The position numbers and the translations under genes are program-made. Shown here one piece after another: positions 27,091-35,547 of a stretch of DNA of 64,000 bases. Origin of the DNA: Pelagerythrobacter marinus (GTDB lineage: Bacteria > Pseudomonadota > Alphaproteobacteria > Sphingomonadales > Sphingomonadaceae). Each line of letters opens with the position of its first letter. Position 1 is the first letter of the stretch. Under the pieces are notes generated by a model that saw only the letters and a list, made by a program, of their open reading frames with translations, was not told the DNA's origin and ran no database searches. The stretch lies in the NCBI RefSeq assembly GCF_009827515.1, contig NZ_WTYO01000001.1, positions 415,501 through 479,500 on the forward strand, in the 5' to 3' direction.

Positions 27091-28095
27091 ATGGACGTGC
27101 AGGCGCCCCTGGTCGACGGTCACTGCCGCAGGATCGATTACCTGCGCCTGTCGGTGACCGACCGCTGCGACTTGCGGTGCACCTATTGCATGCCCGAACG
27201 GATGCAGTTCCTCCCGCGCCGGGACATCTTGACGCTGGAGGAGCTTCACCGGCTCGCGCTTGGCTTCATCGCGCGCGGCGTGCGCCGCATCCGGCTGACC
27301 GGCGGCGAGCCGCTGGTGCGGCGCGACGTCATGGACCTCGTCCGTGCCCTGGGCCGGCAACTGGGGCAGGGGCTGGAGGAGCTGACGCTCACGACCAACG
27401 GGCTGCAACTGGCGCGCCATGCCGATGGGCTGGCCGCCGCCGGCGTTCGCCGGATCAACGTGTCGCTCGACACGCTGGAGCCGGAAACCTTCGCCCGGCT
27501 CGCGCGGCGCGACCGGCTGGCCGACGTCCTGGCCGGGATAGAGGCCGCGCGGGCCGCGGGCCTCTCGGTCAAGATCAACACCGTCGCCTTGCGCGGCGTG
27601 AACGATCACGCGATCCCCGATCTCGTCGCCTGGGCGCATGGCCAGGGGCATGCGATCACCCTGATCGAGGTCATGCCGCTGGGCGAGGTGGAGGAGGATC
27701 GCTTCGATCGCTACCTGCCGCTGGATACCGTCCGGGCCGCGCTTGAAGCACGCTGGACCCTGACGCCCTCCGCCCACCGGACCGGCGGACCGGCCCGCTA
27801 TGCCGATATTGCCGAAACCGGGGGACGGGTCGGCTTCATCACGCCCTTGAGCGCCAATTTCTGCGACGGCTGCAACCGCGTCCGCGTCACCGCGACCGGG
27901 CAGCTCTATCCCTGCCTCGGCGGGGCGGAGCGCGTCGACCTGCGCGCGGCGCTGCGTTCGGGCGAGGACGACGAGCCGCTCGATCGCGCGCTGGACGAGG
28001 CCATGCGGATCAAGCCCGCGCGTCATCACTTCCGCATCGATGCCCCCGCCGCCGCCCCGGCGCAGCCGCGGCACATGTCGGTGACGGGCGGATGA
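27091..28095 (+). CDS. moaA: GTP 3',8-cyclase
   Basis: Radical-SAM enzyme that starts molybdenum cofactor synthesis by converting GTP to the 3',8-cyclo intermediate with MoaC. 334 residues. The radical-SAM cluster is C26, C30 and C33 in [10 protein letters not shown]; the second [4Fe-4S] cluster is C258, C261 and C275 (FCDGCNRVR and LYPC). [12 protein letters not shown] and [15 protein letters not shown] are also typical. The C-terminus lacks the conserved Gly-Gly end; it reads MSVTGG after QPRH, so Gly-Gly is present at the last two residues. GGGCAGG lies upstream of the ATG. Overlaps moaD by four bases. Confidence 0.96.
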   Translation: MDVQAPLVDGHCRRIDYLRLSVTDRCDLRCTYCMPERMQFLPRRDILTLEELHRLALGFIARGVRRIRLTGGEPLVRRDVMDLVRALGRQLGQGLEELTLTTNGLQLARHADGLAAAGVRRINVSLDTLEPETFARLARRDRLADVLAGIEAARAAGLSVKINTVALRGVNDHAIPDLVAWAHGQGHAITLIEVMPLGEVEEDRFDRYLPLDTVRAALEARWTLTPSAHRTGGPARYADIAETGGRVGFITPLSANFCDGCNRVRVTATGQLYPCLGGAERVDLRAALRSGEDDEPLDRALDEAMRIKPARHHFRIDAPAAAPAQPRHMSVTGG

Positions 28096-28346
28096 AAATG
28101 GTCTTCCTCGGCAAGCTGGCGGATCTCGCCGGCACCGGCGAGCACGTGATCGCCACCAGCGAGCGGTGCGACTGGCCGGCCCTGGAGGGCCATCTCGCCC
28201 GCGTCGGCGGCGACGCCCTGGTCGAGGCGGTCCGCGCGCCCGGCGTCAAGCTGGCGATCAACGGCACACTGCTGGCCGACAAGCGGGATCTGTCCGCCGG
28301 GGAGGGGGACGAGGTCGCGTTCCTCCCGCCGGTAAGCGGGGGCTGA
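28092..28346 (+). CDS. moaD: Molybdopterin synthase sulfur carrier subunit
   Basis: Small ubiquitin-like subunit of molybdopterin synthase; its C-terminal Gly-Gly is adenylated and sulfurated, then donates sulfur to the pterin. 84 residues, ending in VSGG as required. [13 protein letters not shown] begins the fold and [31 protein letters not shown] closes it (the last 13 residues are the diagnostic part). Start overlaps moaA; moaE begins three bases after the stop. A MoaC gene is not in the window. Confidence 0.93.
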   Translation: MKMVFLGKLADLAGTGEHVIATSERCDWPALEGHLARVGGDALVEAVRAPGVKLAINGTLLADKRDLSAGEGDEVAFLPPVSGG

Positions 28347-28349
28347 GCG

Positions 28350-28799
28350 ATGCGCGACGTGCGCCTGCTCTCCGCGCCGTTCGATCCCGGCGCGCCGGGC
28401 GAGGAACTGGCGGCGCGATGCCCCGGGGCGGGGGCGATCGCCACGTTCGTGGGCCGCGTGCGCGCCGGCGGCGGGGTCGAGGCGCTGGAACTGCAGCACT
28501 ACGCGCCGCTGACCCTGCCGGGCATGGAGGCGCTGGCGGATAGCGCGTTGGCCCGTTTCGGGCTGATGGGACTGGTCCTCCTCCACCGGGTCGGGCGGCT
28601 GGCGCCGGGCGAGCCGATCGTCTGCGTCGCGGCCGCGGCCCGGCATCGCCGCGCGGCGATCGAGGCGGTCGATTACTGCATGGACCACCTCAAGTCCGCC
28701 GCCTGGTTCTGGAAGCGCGAGAAGCGCGGCGACGGCTGGCACTGGATCGAGCCGCGGGCCGAGGATCGACGCGACCTGCGCCGCTGGGCGACGGGCTAG
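28350..28799 (+). CDS. moaE: Molybdopterin synthase catalytic subunit
   Basis: Large subunit of molybdopterin synthase, which with MoaD converts cyclic pyranopterin monophosphate to molybdopterin. 149 residues. Substrate-binding and catalytic signature is visible: GAIATFVGRVRAGG, LHRVGRLAPGEPIVCVAAA, HRRAAIEAVDYCMDHLKSAAWFWKREK (with the active-site lysines) and GDGWHWIEP. The stop codon shares the palindrome CTAG at 28796-28799 with the convergent lipoprotein gene. Confidence 0.94.
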   Translation: MRDVRLLSAPFDPGAPGEELAARCPGAGAIATFVGRVRAGGGVEALELQHYAPLTLPGMEALADSALARFGLMGLVLLHRVGRLAPGEPIVCVAAAARHRRAAIEAVDYCMDHLKSAAWFWKREKRGDGWHWIEPRAEDRRDLRRWATG

Positions 28800-29335
28800 A
28801 GCGCCGCGCGAAGCCGGGCCAGGATTGCGTCCTGCTCGCCCACCAGGGCGGTCACCGCGTCCCGGGCCGCGGCGATCGGCGCGCGTGCTTCGAACGTCAG
28901 CGTGGCCTGGGCATAGAGGGCGTCGAGATCGCCCAGGGCAATGGCCGTGCGGCTGCGATGCGAATCGAGGTCGGCCAGCGCGACTTGCGCCGCGGCATAG
29001 CGGTCGGTTTCTACCGGAGCGCCGCCGGCGGCCCGGACCGCGCGCCGCGCCGTCGGCAAGGCCTCGCGGAACGCCGAATGCGCGCTCTCGCCTTCCGCGC
29101 GCAGCTGCGCCACGCGGGCGAGCAGTTCGGCGCTGGGCGGTGCGGGGGCCGGCGGCGGATCGGCCGGTTCCGGCGCCTCCAGGCTGCCGCCGACACGTTC
29201 GGCATCGCGAATGGCGAGCGAGGGATAGTCGCCGCCGCCGGCGGCGCAGGCGGCCAGCGGCGCGGCCAGCAGAAGCGCCGCGATGTGGCGGGGCGCGCGG
29301 GCTGTCGGGGCGGGGCGAATGGCGGCGGGCCTCAT
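28796..29335 (-). CDS. Hypothetical lipoprotein
   Basis: 179 residues, unrecognised. A signal peptide with lipobox PLAAC (Cys around residue 30) is visible after a long basic N-region starting at ATG 29333-29335; upstream ATG 29371 is less likely. After the cysteine comes a Pro/Glu-rich linker (EAPEPADPPPAPAPP) and then an Ala-rich, probably all-helical domain of about 110 residues. A periplasmic coiled-coil-like protein is likely. It converges with moaE and diverges from rplU; no operon partner. Confidence 0.7.
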   Translation of the reverse strand: MRPAAIRPAPTARAPRHIAALLLAAPLAACAAGGGDYPSLAIRDAERVGGSLEAPEPADPPPAPAPPSAELLARVAQLRAEGESAHSAFREALPTARRAVRAAGGAPVETDRYAAAQVALADLDSHRSRTAIALGDLDALYAQATLTFEARAPIAAARDAVTALVGEQDAILARLRAAL

Positions 29336-29469
29336 GCTTCGTGCTCTAGCACGCTCGCCGCCCAGTTCCACCGGTGACTTGCCGGCGACGGCTTGCCGGC
29401 GTGCGGCCGGCCTGCGATGAGCTGCCGAGATAACCGGGAAGACGAAGGCGCTTCGTGCCGATTCCGCCG

Positions 29470-29498
29470 TTGACTTGTCCGACCGCTTCCCTTAACGG
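29470..29498 (+). promoter_or_regulatory. Probable promoter for rplU-rpmA
   Basis: TTGACT at 29470-29475 (TTGACTTG, the common alphaproteobacterial -35 form), 17 bases, then TAACGG at 29493-29498, leaving about 90 bases of leader before rplU. The -10 match is moderate. The 257-base gap from 29336 to 29592 otherwise holds no coding sequence or RNA gene I can see. Confidence 0.45.
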
Positions 29499-29592
29499 CA
29501 CCCATCTTTCCGGGAGCCGCCATGCGCGGCGCATCGGACGCGCCCCTTCCACGAAGGCGGGGGCACAAGCAACGAGATTGGAAGTAAGCACC

Positions 29593-30099
29593 ATGTTCGC
29601 AGTAGTGCGCACGGGCGGCAAGCAATATCGGGTTGCCGCCGGAGACAAGATCGCGGTCGAAAAGCTCGCCGGGGAAGCCGGCGACACGGTGACGCTGGGC
29701 GATGTCCTGCTCGCGGGTGAAGGCGACAAGATCGCCGACGCGTCGAAGGTTGCCGTTTCGGCCGAGATCATTGCCCAGGCGAAGGGCGAGAAGGTGGTGG
29801 TGTTCAAGAAGCGCCGCCGCCACAACTATCGTCGCAAGGCCGGGCACCGTCAGCAGCTGACGCTGCTGCGCATTACCGCGGTCGGCGATTCCAAGGCCGC
29901 GCCGAAGAAGGACGCTACCGAAGCCGCGCCGAAGAAGGCTGCGCCGGCCAAGAAGGCCGAAGCCGCCGAGAAGAAGCCGGCCGAAAAAAAGGCCGCTCCG
30001 AAGAAGGCCGCTCCGAAGAAGGCCGCTCCGAAGAAGGAAGGCGCCGCCGAGAAGGCGCCGGCCAAGAAGGCTGCGGCCAAGTCCGAAGCCAAGAAGTAA
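29593..30099 (+). CDS. rplU: 50S ribosomal protein L21 with long Ala/Lys/Pro-rich tail
   Basis: Large-subunit ribosomal protein. The L21 core is the first ~100 residues: [47 protein letters not shown] with the rRNA-binding basic patch. It is followed by a ~68-residue extension of repeated KAAPKK and [10 protein letters not shown] units, which nearly doubles the usual ~103-residue length; such histone-like tails occur in alphaproteobacterial L21. A 15-base tandem repeat and an in-frame A-AAA-AAG heptamer (29985-29991) lie in the tail. SD-like AAG spacing is weak; ATG 29593 is fixed by the core. Confidence 0.95.
   Translation: MFAVVRTGGKQYRVAAGDKIAVEKLAGEAGDTVTLGDVLLAGEGDKIADASKVAVSAEIIAQAKGEKVVVFKKRRRHNYRRKAGHRQQLTLLRITAVGDSKAAPKKDATEAAPKKAAPAKKAEAAEKKPAEKKAAPKKAAPKKAAPKKEGAAEKAPAKKAAAKSEAKK
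29986..30030 (+). repeat. Three tandem 15-base repeats within rplU
   Basis: The unit AAGAAGGCCGCTCCG occurs three times in a row (first copy with one mismatch) and encodes KKAAP repeats in the L21 tail. In-frame period of five codons, so copy-number change would not shift the frame. Confidence 0.85.
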
Positions 30100-30111
30100 G
30101 GATCACGAACG

Positions 30112-30381
30112 ATGGCACATAAGAAAGCAGGCGGTTCGTCGCGTAACGGTCGCGATTCGGCTGGCCGTCGCCTGGGCGTGAAGAAGTTCGGCAGCCAGGG
30201 CGTGATCCCGGGCAACATTATCGTGCGTCAGCGCGGGACCAAGTTCTATCCGGGCGCCAACGTCGGGATGGGCAAGGACCACACGCTGTTTGCGCTCGCC
30301 GAAGGCGTGGTGCGATTCCACTCGGGCAAGCTCGGCCGCAAATACGTATCGGTCGACATGCTGGCGCAAGCCGCGGAATAA
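30112..30381 (+). CDS. rpmA: 50S ribosomal protein L27
   Basis: Large-subunit ribosomal protein whose N-terminus reaches the peptidyl-transferase centre. 89 residues, normal. Starts [22 protein letters not shown], with [21 protein letters not shown] and [11 protein letters not shown] conserved. It starts directly with the mature A-H-K-K-A form, so the N-terminal cleavage peptide found in some Firmicutes is absent. 12 bases after rplU, the usual pair. Confidence 0.97.
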   Translation: MAHKKAGGSSRNGRDSAGRRLGVKKFGSQGVIPGNIIVRQRGTKFYPGANVGMGKDHTLFALAEGVVRFHSGKLGRKYVSVDMLAQAAE

Positions 30382-30383
30382 CC

Positions 30384-30408
30384 GGACGATCCGATAAGGG
30401 GATCGTCC
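30384..30408 (+). terminator. Hairpin directly after rpmA
   Basis: GGACGATCC and GGATCGTCC (9 pairs, 7-base loop) start three bases after the rpmA stop. No T-run follows; it may protect the mRNA 3' end or act with the hairpin at 30450. Confidence 0.5.
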
Positions 30409-30449
30409 AAACGGGACGGTCCCAGCCGGCGCCACGTGCCGGCAGACGA

Positions 30450-30484
30450 AGAGGGAGATGGGGCCGACCCGTCTCCCTCTTGTC
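30450..30484 (+). terminator. Probable intrinsic terminator of rplU-rpmA
   Basis: AGAGGGAGA (30450-30458) pairs with TCTCCCTCT (30472-30480); with a G-U and three inner G-C pairs the stem is 13 pairs around GCCGA, followed by TTGTCGT. The weak T-run is typical of GC-rich genomes. The remaining 100 bases to 30583 hold the start region of the GNAT gene. Confidence 0.6.
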
Positions 30485-30583
30485 GTATCTCCCTCTCGTA
30501 TCGGCGAATATTTCGCCGCCGCCATGCCACTGTCATCGACCCGCACTACCGGGCGGGGCGGGGGCGAAGAGGAGAGAACGCAG

Positions 30584-31117
30584 ATGTTCCATCGCAGCCA
30601 GAGACTGCTCCTGAGACCGCCATGGCCCGAGGACTGGTGCGAGATCCTGGGCGGCATTGCTGACGAGGGTGTCGTGCGCAACCTCGCCCGTGCGCCGTGG
30701 CCCTATCGCCCGCAACATGCCCGCGAGTTCGTGTCGCGGCCGGCGACGCCGCATTACCCGCGCTTCGTTGTCGCGCGGGCGGACGATGCCGCACTGATCG
30801 GCTGTGTCGGGATCGACCCGGCCGATGGCGCCGCCGAGCTGGGGTACTGGATCGCCCGTCCCCACTGGGGCCGCGGCTACGCGACCGAAGCGGGCCGGGC
30901 CGCGCTGGAGATCGCGCGGATGCTCGGCCATTCGCGGGTCGTGGCGAGCCATTTCCTCGACAATCCCGCGTCCGGCAGGGTGCTTCGCAAGCTCGGCTTC
31001 GCACCGACCGGCGCCGTGCGGCCGCGTCACAGCTGCGGGCGCGGGGCGGACGCGCTGGCGGCCGAATATGCGCTCGACCTCGAGGGCGAGAGCGAACCGG
31101 GCATGCGCGCGGCCTAG
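30584..31117 (+). CDS. GNAT family N-acetyltransferase (RimJ/RimL type)
   Basis: 177-residue acetyl-CoA-dependent acyltransferase; substrate unknown (the RimJ/RimL type often acts on protein N-termini or small amines). Seen: SQRLLLRPPWPEDW at the N-terminus, the splayed strand IGCVGIDP, ELGYWIARPHWGRGYATEAGRA with the Q/RxxGxG/A-type CoA site (HWGRGYATEA), and ASHFLDNPASGRVLRKLGFAPTG. ATG 30584 is supported by GAGGAGAG eight bases upstream; the earlier in-frame start at 30458 lies over the terminator. Confidence 0.88.
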   Translation: MFHRSQRLLLRPPWPEDWCEILGGIADEGVVRNLARAPWPYRPQHAREFVSRPATPHYPRFVVARADDAALIGCVGIDPADGAAELGYWIARPHWGRGYATEAGRAALEIARMLGHSRVVASHFLDNPASGRVLRKLGFAPTGAVRPRHSCGRGADALAAEYALDLEGESEPGMRAA

Positions 31118-31181
31118 CAAGGCGCAACAGCCGCGCGCATGCCCGGGTGCGCCGCTTTGACGGGCGGGAGCCTGCGGGCGA

Positions 31182-32057
31182 TTACTCGGCGGGCAGCAGG
31201 GCGTCGGCGAACTCGCCTTCGTAGCGGCCGATCAAGGCGCGATCGTCGTGGTCCCACGGGTGGAAGCCGGGCCGGAAATAGGCGAGCCAGGCGGGGAATA
31301 TCCGCCGCACGATGCCCGGGCTCACGGCCAGGTACCGCAGCAGCCCCCAGCGGGCTTTCCACCCGGTGATCCCGTCCTGCGCCAGGAGGTTCAGCGAATC
31401 CTCCCACCGGTTCTTGAAGAACCGGCCGGTCACGACCAGCATCATCAGGTTGCGGACTTTCCAACGCCGCCATTTCGACCAGTCGCGCGTGGCGTGGTTC
31501 CAGGTGTCGAAGGCCACGCCCTTGTGCTCGATCTCCTCGACCGCGTGCCAGCGCCACATGTCGCGCACTTCGGCATCGGCCGATTCGAAGTGGCGCGGGT
31601 TGGCGAGAAACTCGTGCGCCATCATCGCGGTATAATGCTCCAGCGCCATGGTCGCAGCGAGATTGAGGATCTCCGGGCGGCCCTTGGTCAGCGCGAGCAG
31701 TTCGCCGACGCGCCTGTCGATCGCCTTGATGTCGTAGCCTGCATCCTCGGCCAGCTTGTTGAAGGCGATGTGTTCGCGGGTGTGATTGATTTCCTGCTTC
31801 ACGAAGGCGCGGATCTCGGCCTCGAGCTTCGGGCCGGCGCCGTCGCGATGGGCCTTCACCGCCTCGATGAAGAACGCCTCGCCGCGCGGGAACGTGGCGG
31901 ACAGGGCATTGTGCCAGGCCGTGCCGAAGGGATCGCCGGCCCACCAGCGGCGGGGCTTGGTTTCGCGATTGAACCGTTCGTCGCGAATCGTGATCGACAG
32001 GTCGGCGGGCGTGGGAGCGGCGGCACGGTCCAGCGGGATGGAGGCGGGGGCGTTCAT
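31182..32057 (-). CDS. Metal-dependent hydrolase / ferritin-like diiron protein (COG3687 type)
   Basis: 291-residue protein of the family annotated as predicted metal-dependent hydrolase (PF10118). The residues that would bind metal are E89, H92, E95 and H96 (QEINHTREH), E140 and H141 (ALEHYT), and H171, E174, E175 and H178 (WHAVEEIEHK). This helical spacing looks like a ferritin-type diiron site rather than a hydrolase, which is inference. The paralogue at 32196 is next to it. Two palindromic operators lie upstream (32080-32125); a divergent TetR gene is near. Substrate unknown; no signal peptide. Confidence 0.82.
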   Translation of the reverse strand: MNAPASIPLDRAAAPTPADLSITIRDERFNRETKPRRWWAGDPFGTAWHNALSATFPRGEAFFIEAVKAHRDGAGPKLEAEIRAFVKQEINHTREHIAFNKLAEDAGYDIKAIDRRVGELLALTKGRPEILNLAATMALEHYTAMMAHEFLANPRHFESADAEVRDMWRWHAVEEIEHKGVAFDTWNHATRDWSKWRRWKVRNLMMLVVTGRFFKNRWEDSLNLLAQDGITGWKARWGLLRYLAVSPGIVRRIFPAWLAYFRPGFHPWDHDDRALIGRYEGEFADALLPAE

Positions 32058-32079
32058 GGCAAAGGGTGACTCGGAATGA

Positions 32080-32125
32080 TTACTGACAACAATGTCAGTA
32101 ACGATACTGACAGGTGTGTCAATAG
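32080..32125. promoter_or_regulatory. Two tandem palindromic operators (TetR candidate)
   Basis: Site 1 is a perfect 22-base palindrome, TTACTGACA-ACAA-TGTCAGTAA (32080-32101). Site 2, 24 bases on, is ATACTGACA-GGTG-TGTCAATAG (32104-32125) with 7 of 9 outer bases paired. The minus-strand TTGACA in site 2 could be a -35 element of the hydrolase gene at 32057. The TetR gene at 33135 is the natural candidate binder. The rest of the 32058-32195 gap shows nothing else. Confidence 0.65.
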
Positions 32126-32195
32126 CCTGCGCGCAGCTACACCTGCCCGCGCGCGGACCGGTGCATCGGAGCCGGCAAGAAACGTAGGGAGCGGC

Positions 32196-33104
32196 CTATT
32201 CGGCCGGCATCACCGCGTCGGCATAGGGGCTGTCGAACTTGCGGATCAGCGGCCGGTCGTCCTGCTTCCAGGGATGGAAGCCGGGAAGAAGTATCTTGGC
32301 CCAGTCGAAGAACATGCGCCGCATCATCCCCGGTGCGATCCACAGGTGCCGGAACAGCCGCCAGCGGGCGCGCAGGCCGGTGATCCCGTCCTGCCGCAGC
32401 AGGCCGAGCGCATCGCGCACCCGGTTGTTGTAGTAACGGCGCGTGATCAGCAGCGCGATCAGCGCGCGGACCCGGTACCGCTTCCAGGCGGACCAGTCGC
32501 GCGTCGCGTGCAGCCAGACGTCGTAGGTAATGCCCTTGTGCTCGATCTCCTCGATCGAGTGCCAGCGCCACATTTCGGCGATCTCTTCGTCCACGCCGTC
32601 GAGATAGCGCGGATCGGTCAGCAGGCAGTGGCTGATCGAGGCGGCGAAATGCTCCAGCGCGATGGTGATCGCGAGGTTGAATTCGACCGGGCGCCCTTCG
32701 GTCAGGGCGAGCATTTCCTCGATCCCCTTGTCGATGCTCTCGATGTCGTAGCCGTGGCTCTGCGCCAGGTTGTTGAAGGCCACGTGTTCGCGCGCGTGGT
32801 TCGATTCCTGCCGGGTGAAGGCGCGCAGCTCGGCCGCCATGCGCGGCGGGACCTTGTCGTCGTAGTACTTCATCACCTGGATGAAGAACTTCTCCCCGCG
32901 GGGCAGGCTCGCCGAAACCGAGTTGTACCAGGCGGTTGCAACCGGATCGCCGGAGTGCCACCACCGCGCCGGGCGGCCTTCGCGGCAGAACTTCAGATCG
33001 CGGATGTTCAGCGCGTGATCGCCGGGCGTCGCGCTTCCGCCGGTGCGGGGCGACTTGTCGTCGCCGCCCGGCCGCTCTAGGCCGCTGGCTTGGTCCCCGT
33101 TCAT
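32196..33104 (-). CDS. Second metal-dependent hydrolase / ferritin-like paralogue
   Basis: 302 residues, about half identical by eye to the preceding gene product. It keeps QESNHAREH (E100, H103, E106, H107), ALEHF and WHSIEEIEHKG; one His-Glu of the first protein (MAHEFL) is His-Cys here (ISHCLL), so the two may differ in metal or activity. It is transcribed from the side of the divergent TetR gene only 30 bases away, which leaves little promoter space. Both copies probably respond to the same signal. Substrate unknown. Confidence 0.82.
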   Translation of the reverse strand: MNGDQASGLERPGGDDKSPRTGGSATPGDHALNIRDLKFCREGRPARWWHSGDPVATAWYNSVSASLPRGEKFFIQVMKYYDDKVPPRMAAELRAFTRQESNHAREHVAFNNLAQSHGYDIESIDKGIEEMLALTEGRPVEFNLAITIALEHFAASISHCLLTDPRYLDGVDEEIAEMWRWHSIEEIEHKGITYDVWLHATRDWSAWKRYRVRALIALLITRRYYNNRVRDALGLLRQDGITGLRARWRLFRHLWIAPGMMRRMFFDWAKILLPGFHPWKQDDRPLIRKFDSPYADAVMPAE

Positions 33105-33134
33105 GGGCCACCGTTTTATTGTTCAAGGAATCGC

Positions 33135-33734
33135 ATGGCAAGCCGCAAGCGCCTCACCCCCGAAGAAAGTCGCCGGTCGGCGCTGGAGGCTGCCCGGGCG
33201 CTCCTGATCGAGACGGGCCCGCAATCGGTGACGCTGAAAGCCGTCGCCGGTCGCATCGGGCGCACCCATGCCAATCTCCTCCACCACTTCGGCTCCGCCG
33301 CCGGGCTGCAAAAGGAACTCGCCCGCCACCTGGCGGAAACGGTGTGCGAAAGCATCAAGGACGCGGTTCGTGCCAGTCGCGCCGGCCTCGGCTCTCCGCG
33401 CGAGGTCGTGGACCTCGCCTTCGACGCGTTCGACAAGGAAGGCGCCGGTGCCCTGGCGAGCTGGATGATCCTGACCGGGAACGAGGATGCGCTGGCCCCG
33501 GTGGTCGAGACGATCCATCTCCTCGTGGACGAGATCGCGCCGGAAGAGGCCGGCCCGCACGAGAACGTCGCCCGCGTGCACGAGGACACCCTGGCCCTGG
33601 TGCTGATGGCCATGGGCGACGCGCTGATCGGGTCGGCGCTCACCCGCTCGCTCAAGCTCCCCGAAACCGCCGCGCGCGACCGGGCGGAGCGCATGTTGCT
33701 GAGCTCGATCGAGGCGGTCAGTCAGCCCGATTAA
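33135..33734 (+). CDS. TetR family transcriptional regulator
   Basis: 199-residue ligand-responsive repressor. HTH: RRSALEAARALLIETGPQSVTLKAVAGRIGRTHANLLHHFGSAAGLQKEL, of which the recognition helix is THANLLHHFGS. The rest is the all-helical ligand domain. ATG 33135 has AAGGA five bases upstream. It diverges from the second hydrolase gene; the operators at 32080-32125 look like its targets, but this is inference as the intergenic 33105-33134 contains no matching dyad. Its last 17 bases overlap the convergent ygfZ gene. Confidence 0.85.
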   Translation: MASRKRLTPEESRRSALEAARALLIETGPQSVTLKAVAGRIGRTHANLLHHFGSAAGLQKELARHLAETVCESIKDAVRASRAGLGSPREVVDLAFDAFDKEGAGALASWMILTGNEDALAPVVETIHLLVDEIAPEEAGPHENVARVHEDTLALVLMAMGDALIGSALTRSLKLPETAARDRAERMLLSSIEAVSQPD

Positions 33735-34458
33735 GGCTCGCCGAGAGCCAGGCCGGCACCAGGTCGGGGGCGATCGCATCGGTCCGCAGGTGGTCCACCG
33801 CCAGCCCCAGTTCGGGATAGGCGGCGCGGCGGCGCTTTTCTTCCGAGCGCTCCAGCGGCACGACCACGAGCCGCCGGTTGACCTTCTGGCGCCAGTTCAT
33901 CCGCGCGGTGTTCTCCTGCCCGACGTAGCAGCCCTTGTCGAAGCTCACGCCGTTCAGTTCGATCGCGTTGGTTTCCAGCCACAGGATATCGCCCAGTTCG
34001 CGGTGCCCCTCGGCCACGCCGAGCGACAGGCGATGGGCGCGCCATTCGTCGTCCGCCGGCGCGTCGTCGTCGGCCACCGGCGCGATCCATCTCTGGCCGA
34101 GATCGGCGAGGCGCGGATCGTCGGCGGCCCCGTCGCCGACCTGCTTGCGCCAGTGAACGACGATGTTCTCGTCCACCGCGATGTCGATCCTGCGCCGCAG
34201 GCGATAGAGCGACAGGCGCCGGACCAGTTCCTCCGCCCGGTCGGCCTCGCAATCGAGCAGGATCTCGCGCTCGCCGCCGGGCCAGACGATCAGGTCGAAC
34301 AGGGCCTTGCCCTGGGCGCTCAACAGCCCGGCATAGGCGGGCAGGGGGCCGCTGACGTCATTGGTGAGAAGGCCCTGGAGGAAGGCGGCGGCGTCTTCCG
34401 CGTCGTCCTGCGGGGCCAGGCGCACGACGGCGCGTTCGAACAGGCGGGTTCCGGTCAT
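33718..34458 (-). CDS. ygfZ: YgfZ/GcvT-like folate-binding protein
   Basis: Tetrahydrofolate-binding protein that supports iron-sulphur cluster synthesis and repair (as shown for E. coli YgfZ). 246 residues. The signature KGCYVGQENTARMNWR with the essential cysteine is present near residue 170. LLTNDVSGPL, AYAGLLSAQGKALFDLIVW, and a C-terminal LVVVPLE strand fit the family. Start ATG 34456-34458. It lies 40 bases from pyrC, which is divergent. Confidence 0.92.
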   Translation of the reverse strand: MTGTRLFERAVVRLAPQDDAEDAAAFLQGLLTNDVSGPLPAYAGLLSAQGKALFDLIVWPGGEREILLDCEADRAEELVRRLSLYRLRRRIDIAVDENIVVHWRKQVGDGAADDPRLADLGQRWIAPVADDDAPADDEWRAHRLSLGVAEGHRELGDILWLETNAIELNGVSFDKGCYVGQENTARMNWRQKVNRRLVVVPLERSEEKRRRAAYPELGLAVDHLRTDAIAPDLVPAWLSASLNRAD

Positions 34459-34497
34459 GGGTGACAGATAGGGCCCGGCGAGCCTAAGGGAACCCCC

Positions 34498-35544
34498 ATG
34501 AGCGAAACCCCCGAATCCCTGACCATCCGCCGGCCCGACGACTGGCACGTCCACTTGCGCGACGGGGCGGTCCTGCAGGCCGTCACCGCCCATACGGCCC
34601 GCCAGTTCGCGCGCGCCATCGTCATGCCCAACCTGGCGCCCCCGGTGACCACGGTGGAAAGCGCGGCCGCGTACCGCGAACGGATCATGGCGGCGGTGCC
34701 CGCCGGCATCCGGTTCACGCCGTTGATGACCTGTTATCTCACCGACGACACCGACCCGGAAGAACTGGCCCGGGGATTCGAGCAGGGCGTTTTCACCGCG
34801 GCCAAGCTCTACCCGGCCAATGCCACGACCAATTCGGCCCACGGGGTGACCGACGTGGCCAATATCCGCGGCGCGCTCGAACGGATGGCGTCGATCGGGA
34901 TGCCGCTGTGCATCCACGGCGAAGTCACCGATGCCGAGATCGACGTGTTCGACCGGGAAAAGGTCTTCATCGACCGGGTGCTCGAACCGCTGCTGCTCGC
35001 GCTTCCGGGGCTCAAGGTGATCTTCGAACACATCACCACGGCCGACGCGGTCCAGTTCGTTGCCTCGGCGGGGGACAACGTGGCGGCGACGATCACCCCG
35101 CAGCACCTGCACATCAACCGCAATGCAATGCTCGTGGGCGGTATCCGGCCCCATGCCTACTGCCTGCCGGTGGCCAAGCGCGAACAGCATCGCCTGGCGC
35201 TGCGACAGGCGGCGACATCGGGCTCGCCCCGGTATTTCCTCGGCACCGACAGCGCGCCGCACCCGCGCCACGCGAAGGAAAGCGCCTGTGGCTGCGCCGG
35301 CATCTTCAACGCGCCTTTCGCGCTGGAAAGCTATCTCGAGGTGTTCGAGGACGAGGGAGCGCTCGATCGCTTCGAGGGTTTCGCCAGCGAACACGGGCCG
35401 CGTTTCTATGGCCTGCCGCTGAACGAGGAGCGCGTTACCTTGCGACGGACGCCGGTCGAGGTGCCGGCCGAAATCGATGCCGGCGGCACGCCGATCGTCC
35501 CCTTCCACGCGGGGGAGCGCCTGCGCTGGACCCTGGCGGGCTGA
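34498..35544 (+). CDS. pyrC: Dihydroorotase (class II)
   Basis: Zinc amidohydrolase that closes the dihydroorotate ring in pyrimidine synthesis. 348 residues, as in E. coli PyrC. H17 and H19 in [10 protein letters not shown], carbamylated K103 in [15 protein letters not shown], then [13 protein letters not shown] and the catalytic Asp in FLGTDSAPH are visible. [11 protein letters not shown] matches the flexible substrate loop region. ATG 34498 follows AAGGGAACCCCC. Convergent with the rarD-like gene (three bases apart). Confidence 0.95.
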   Translation: MSETPESLTIRRPDDWHVHLRDGAVLQAVTAHTARQFARAIVMPNLAPPVTTVESAAAYRERIMAAVPAGIRFTPLMTCYLTDDTDPEELARGFEQGVFTAAKLYPANATTNSAHGVTDVANIRGALERMASIGMPLCIHGEVTDAEIDVFDREKVFIDRVLEPLLLALPGLKVIFEHITTADAVQFVASAGDNVAATITPQHLHINRNAMLVGGIRPHAYCLPVAKREQHRLALRQAATSGSPRYFLGTDSAPHPRHAKESACGCAGIFNAPFALESYLEVFEDEGALDRFEGFASEHGPRFYGLPLNEERVTLRRTPVEVPAEIDAGGTPIVPFHAGERLRWTLAG

Positions 35545-35547
35545 GGC

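Noticed and set aside
29340-29592. Possible tRNA or small RNA in the longest intergenic gap
   Set aside because: No cloverleaf, T-loop sequence or CCA found; promoter-like elements explain the space.
29986-30030. Short repeat array resembling a CRISPR
   Set aside because: It is a 15-base in-frame coding repeat without spacers, within rplU.
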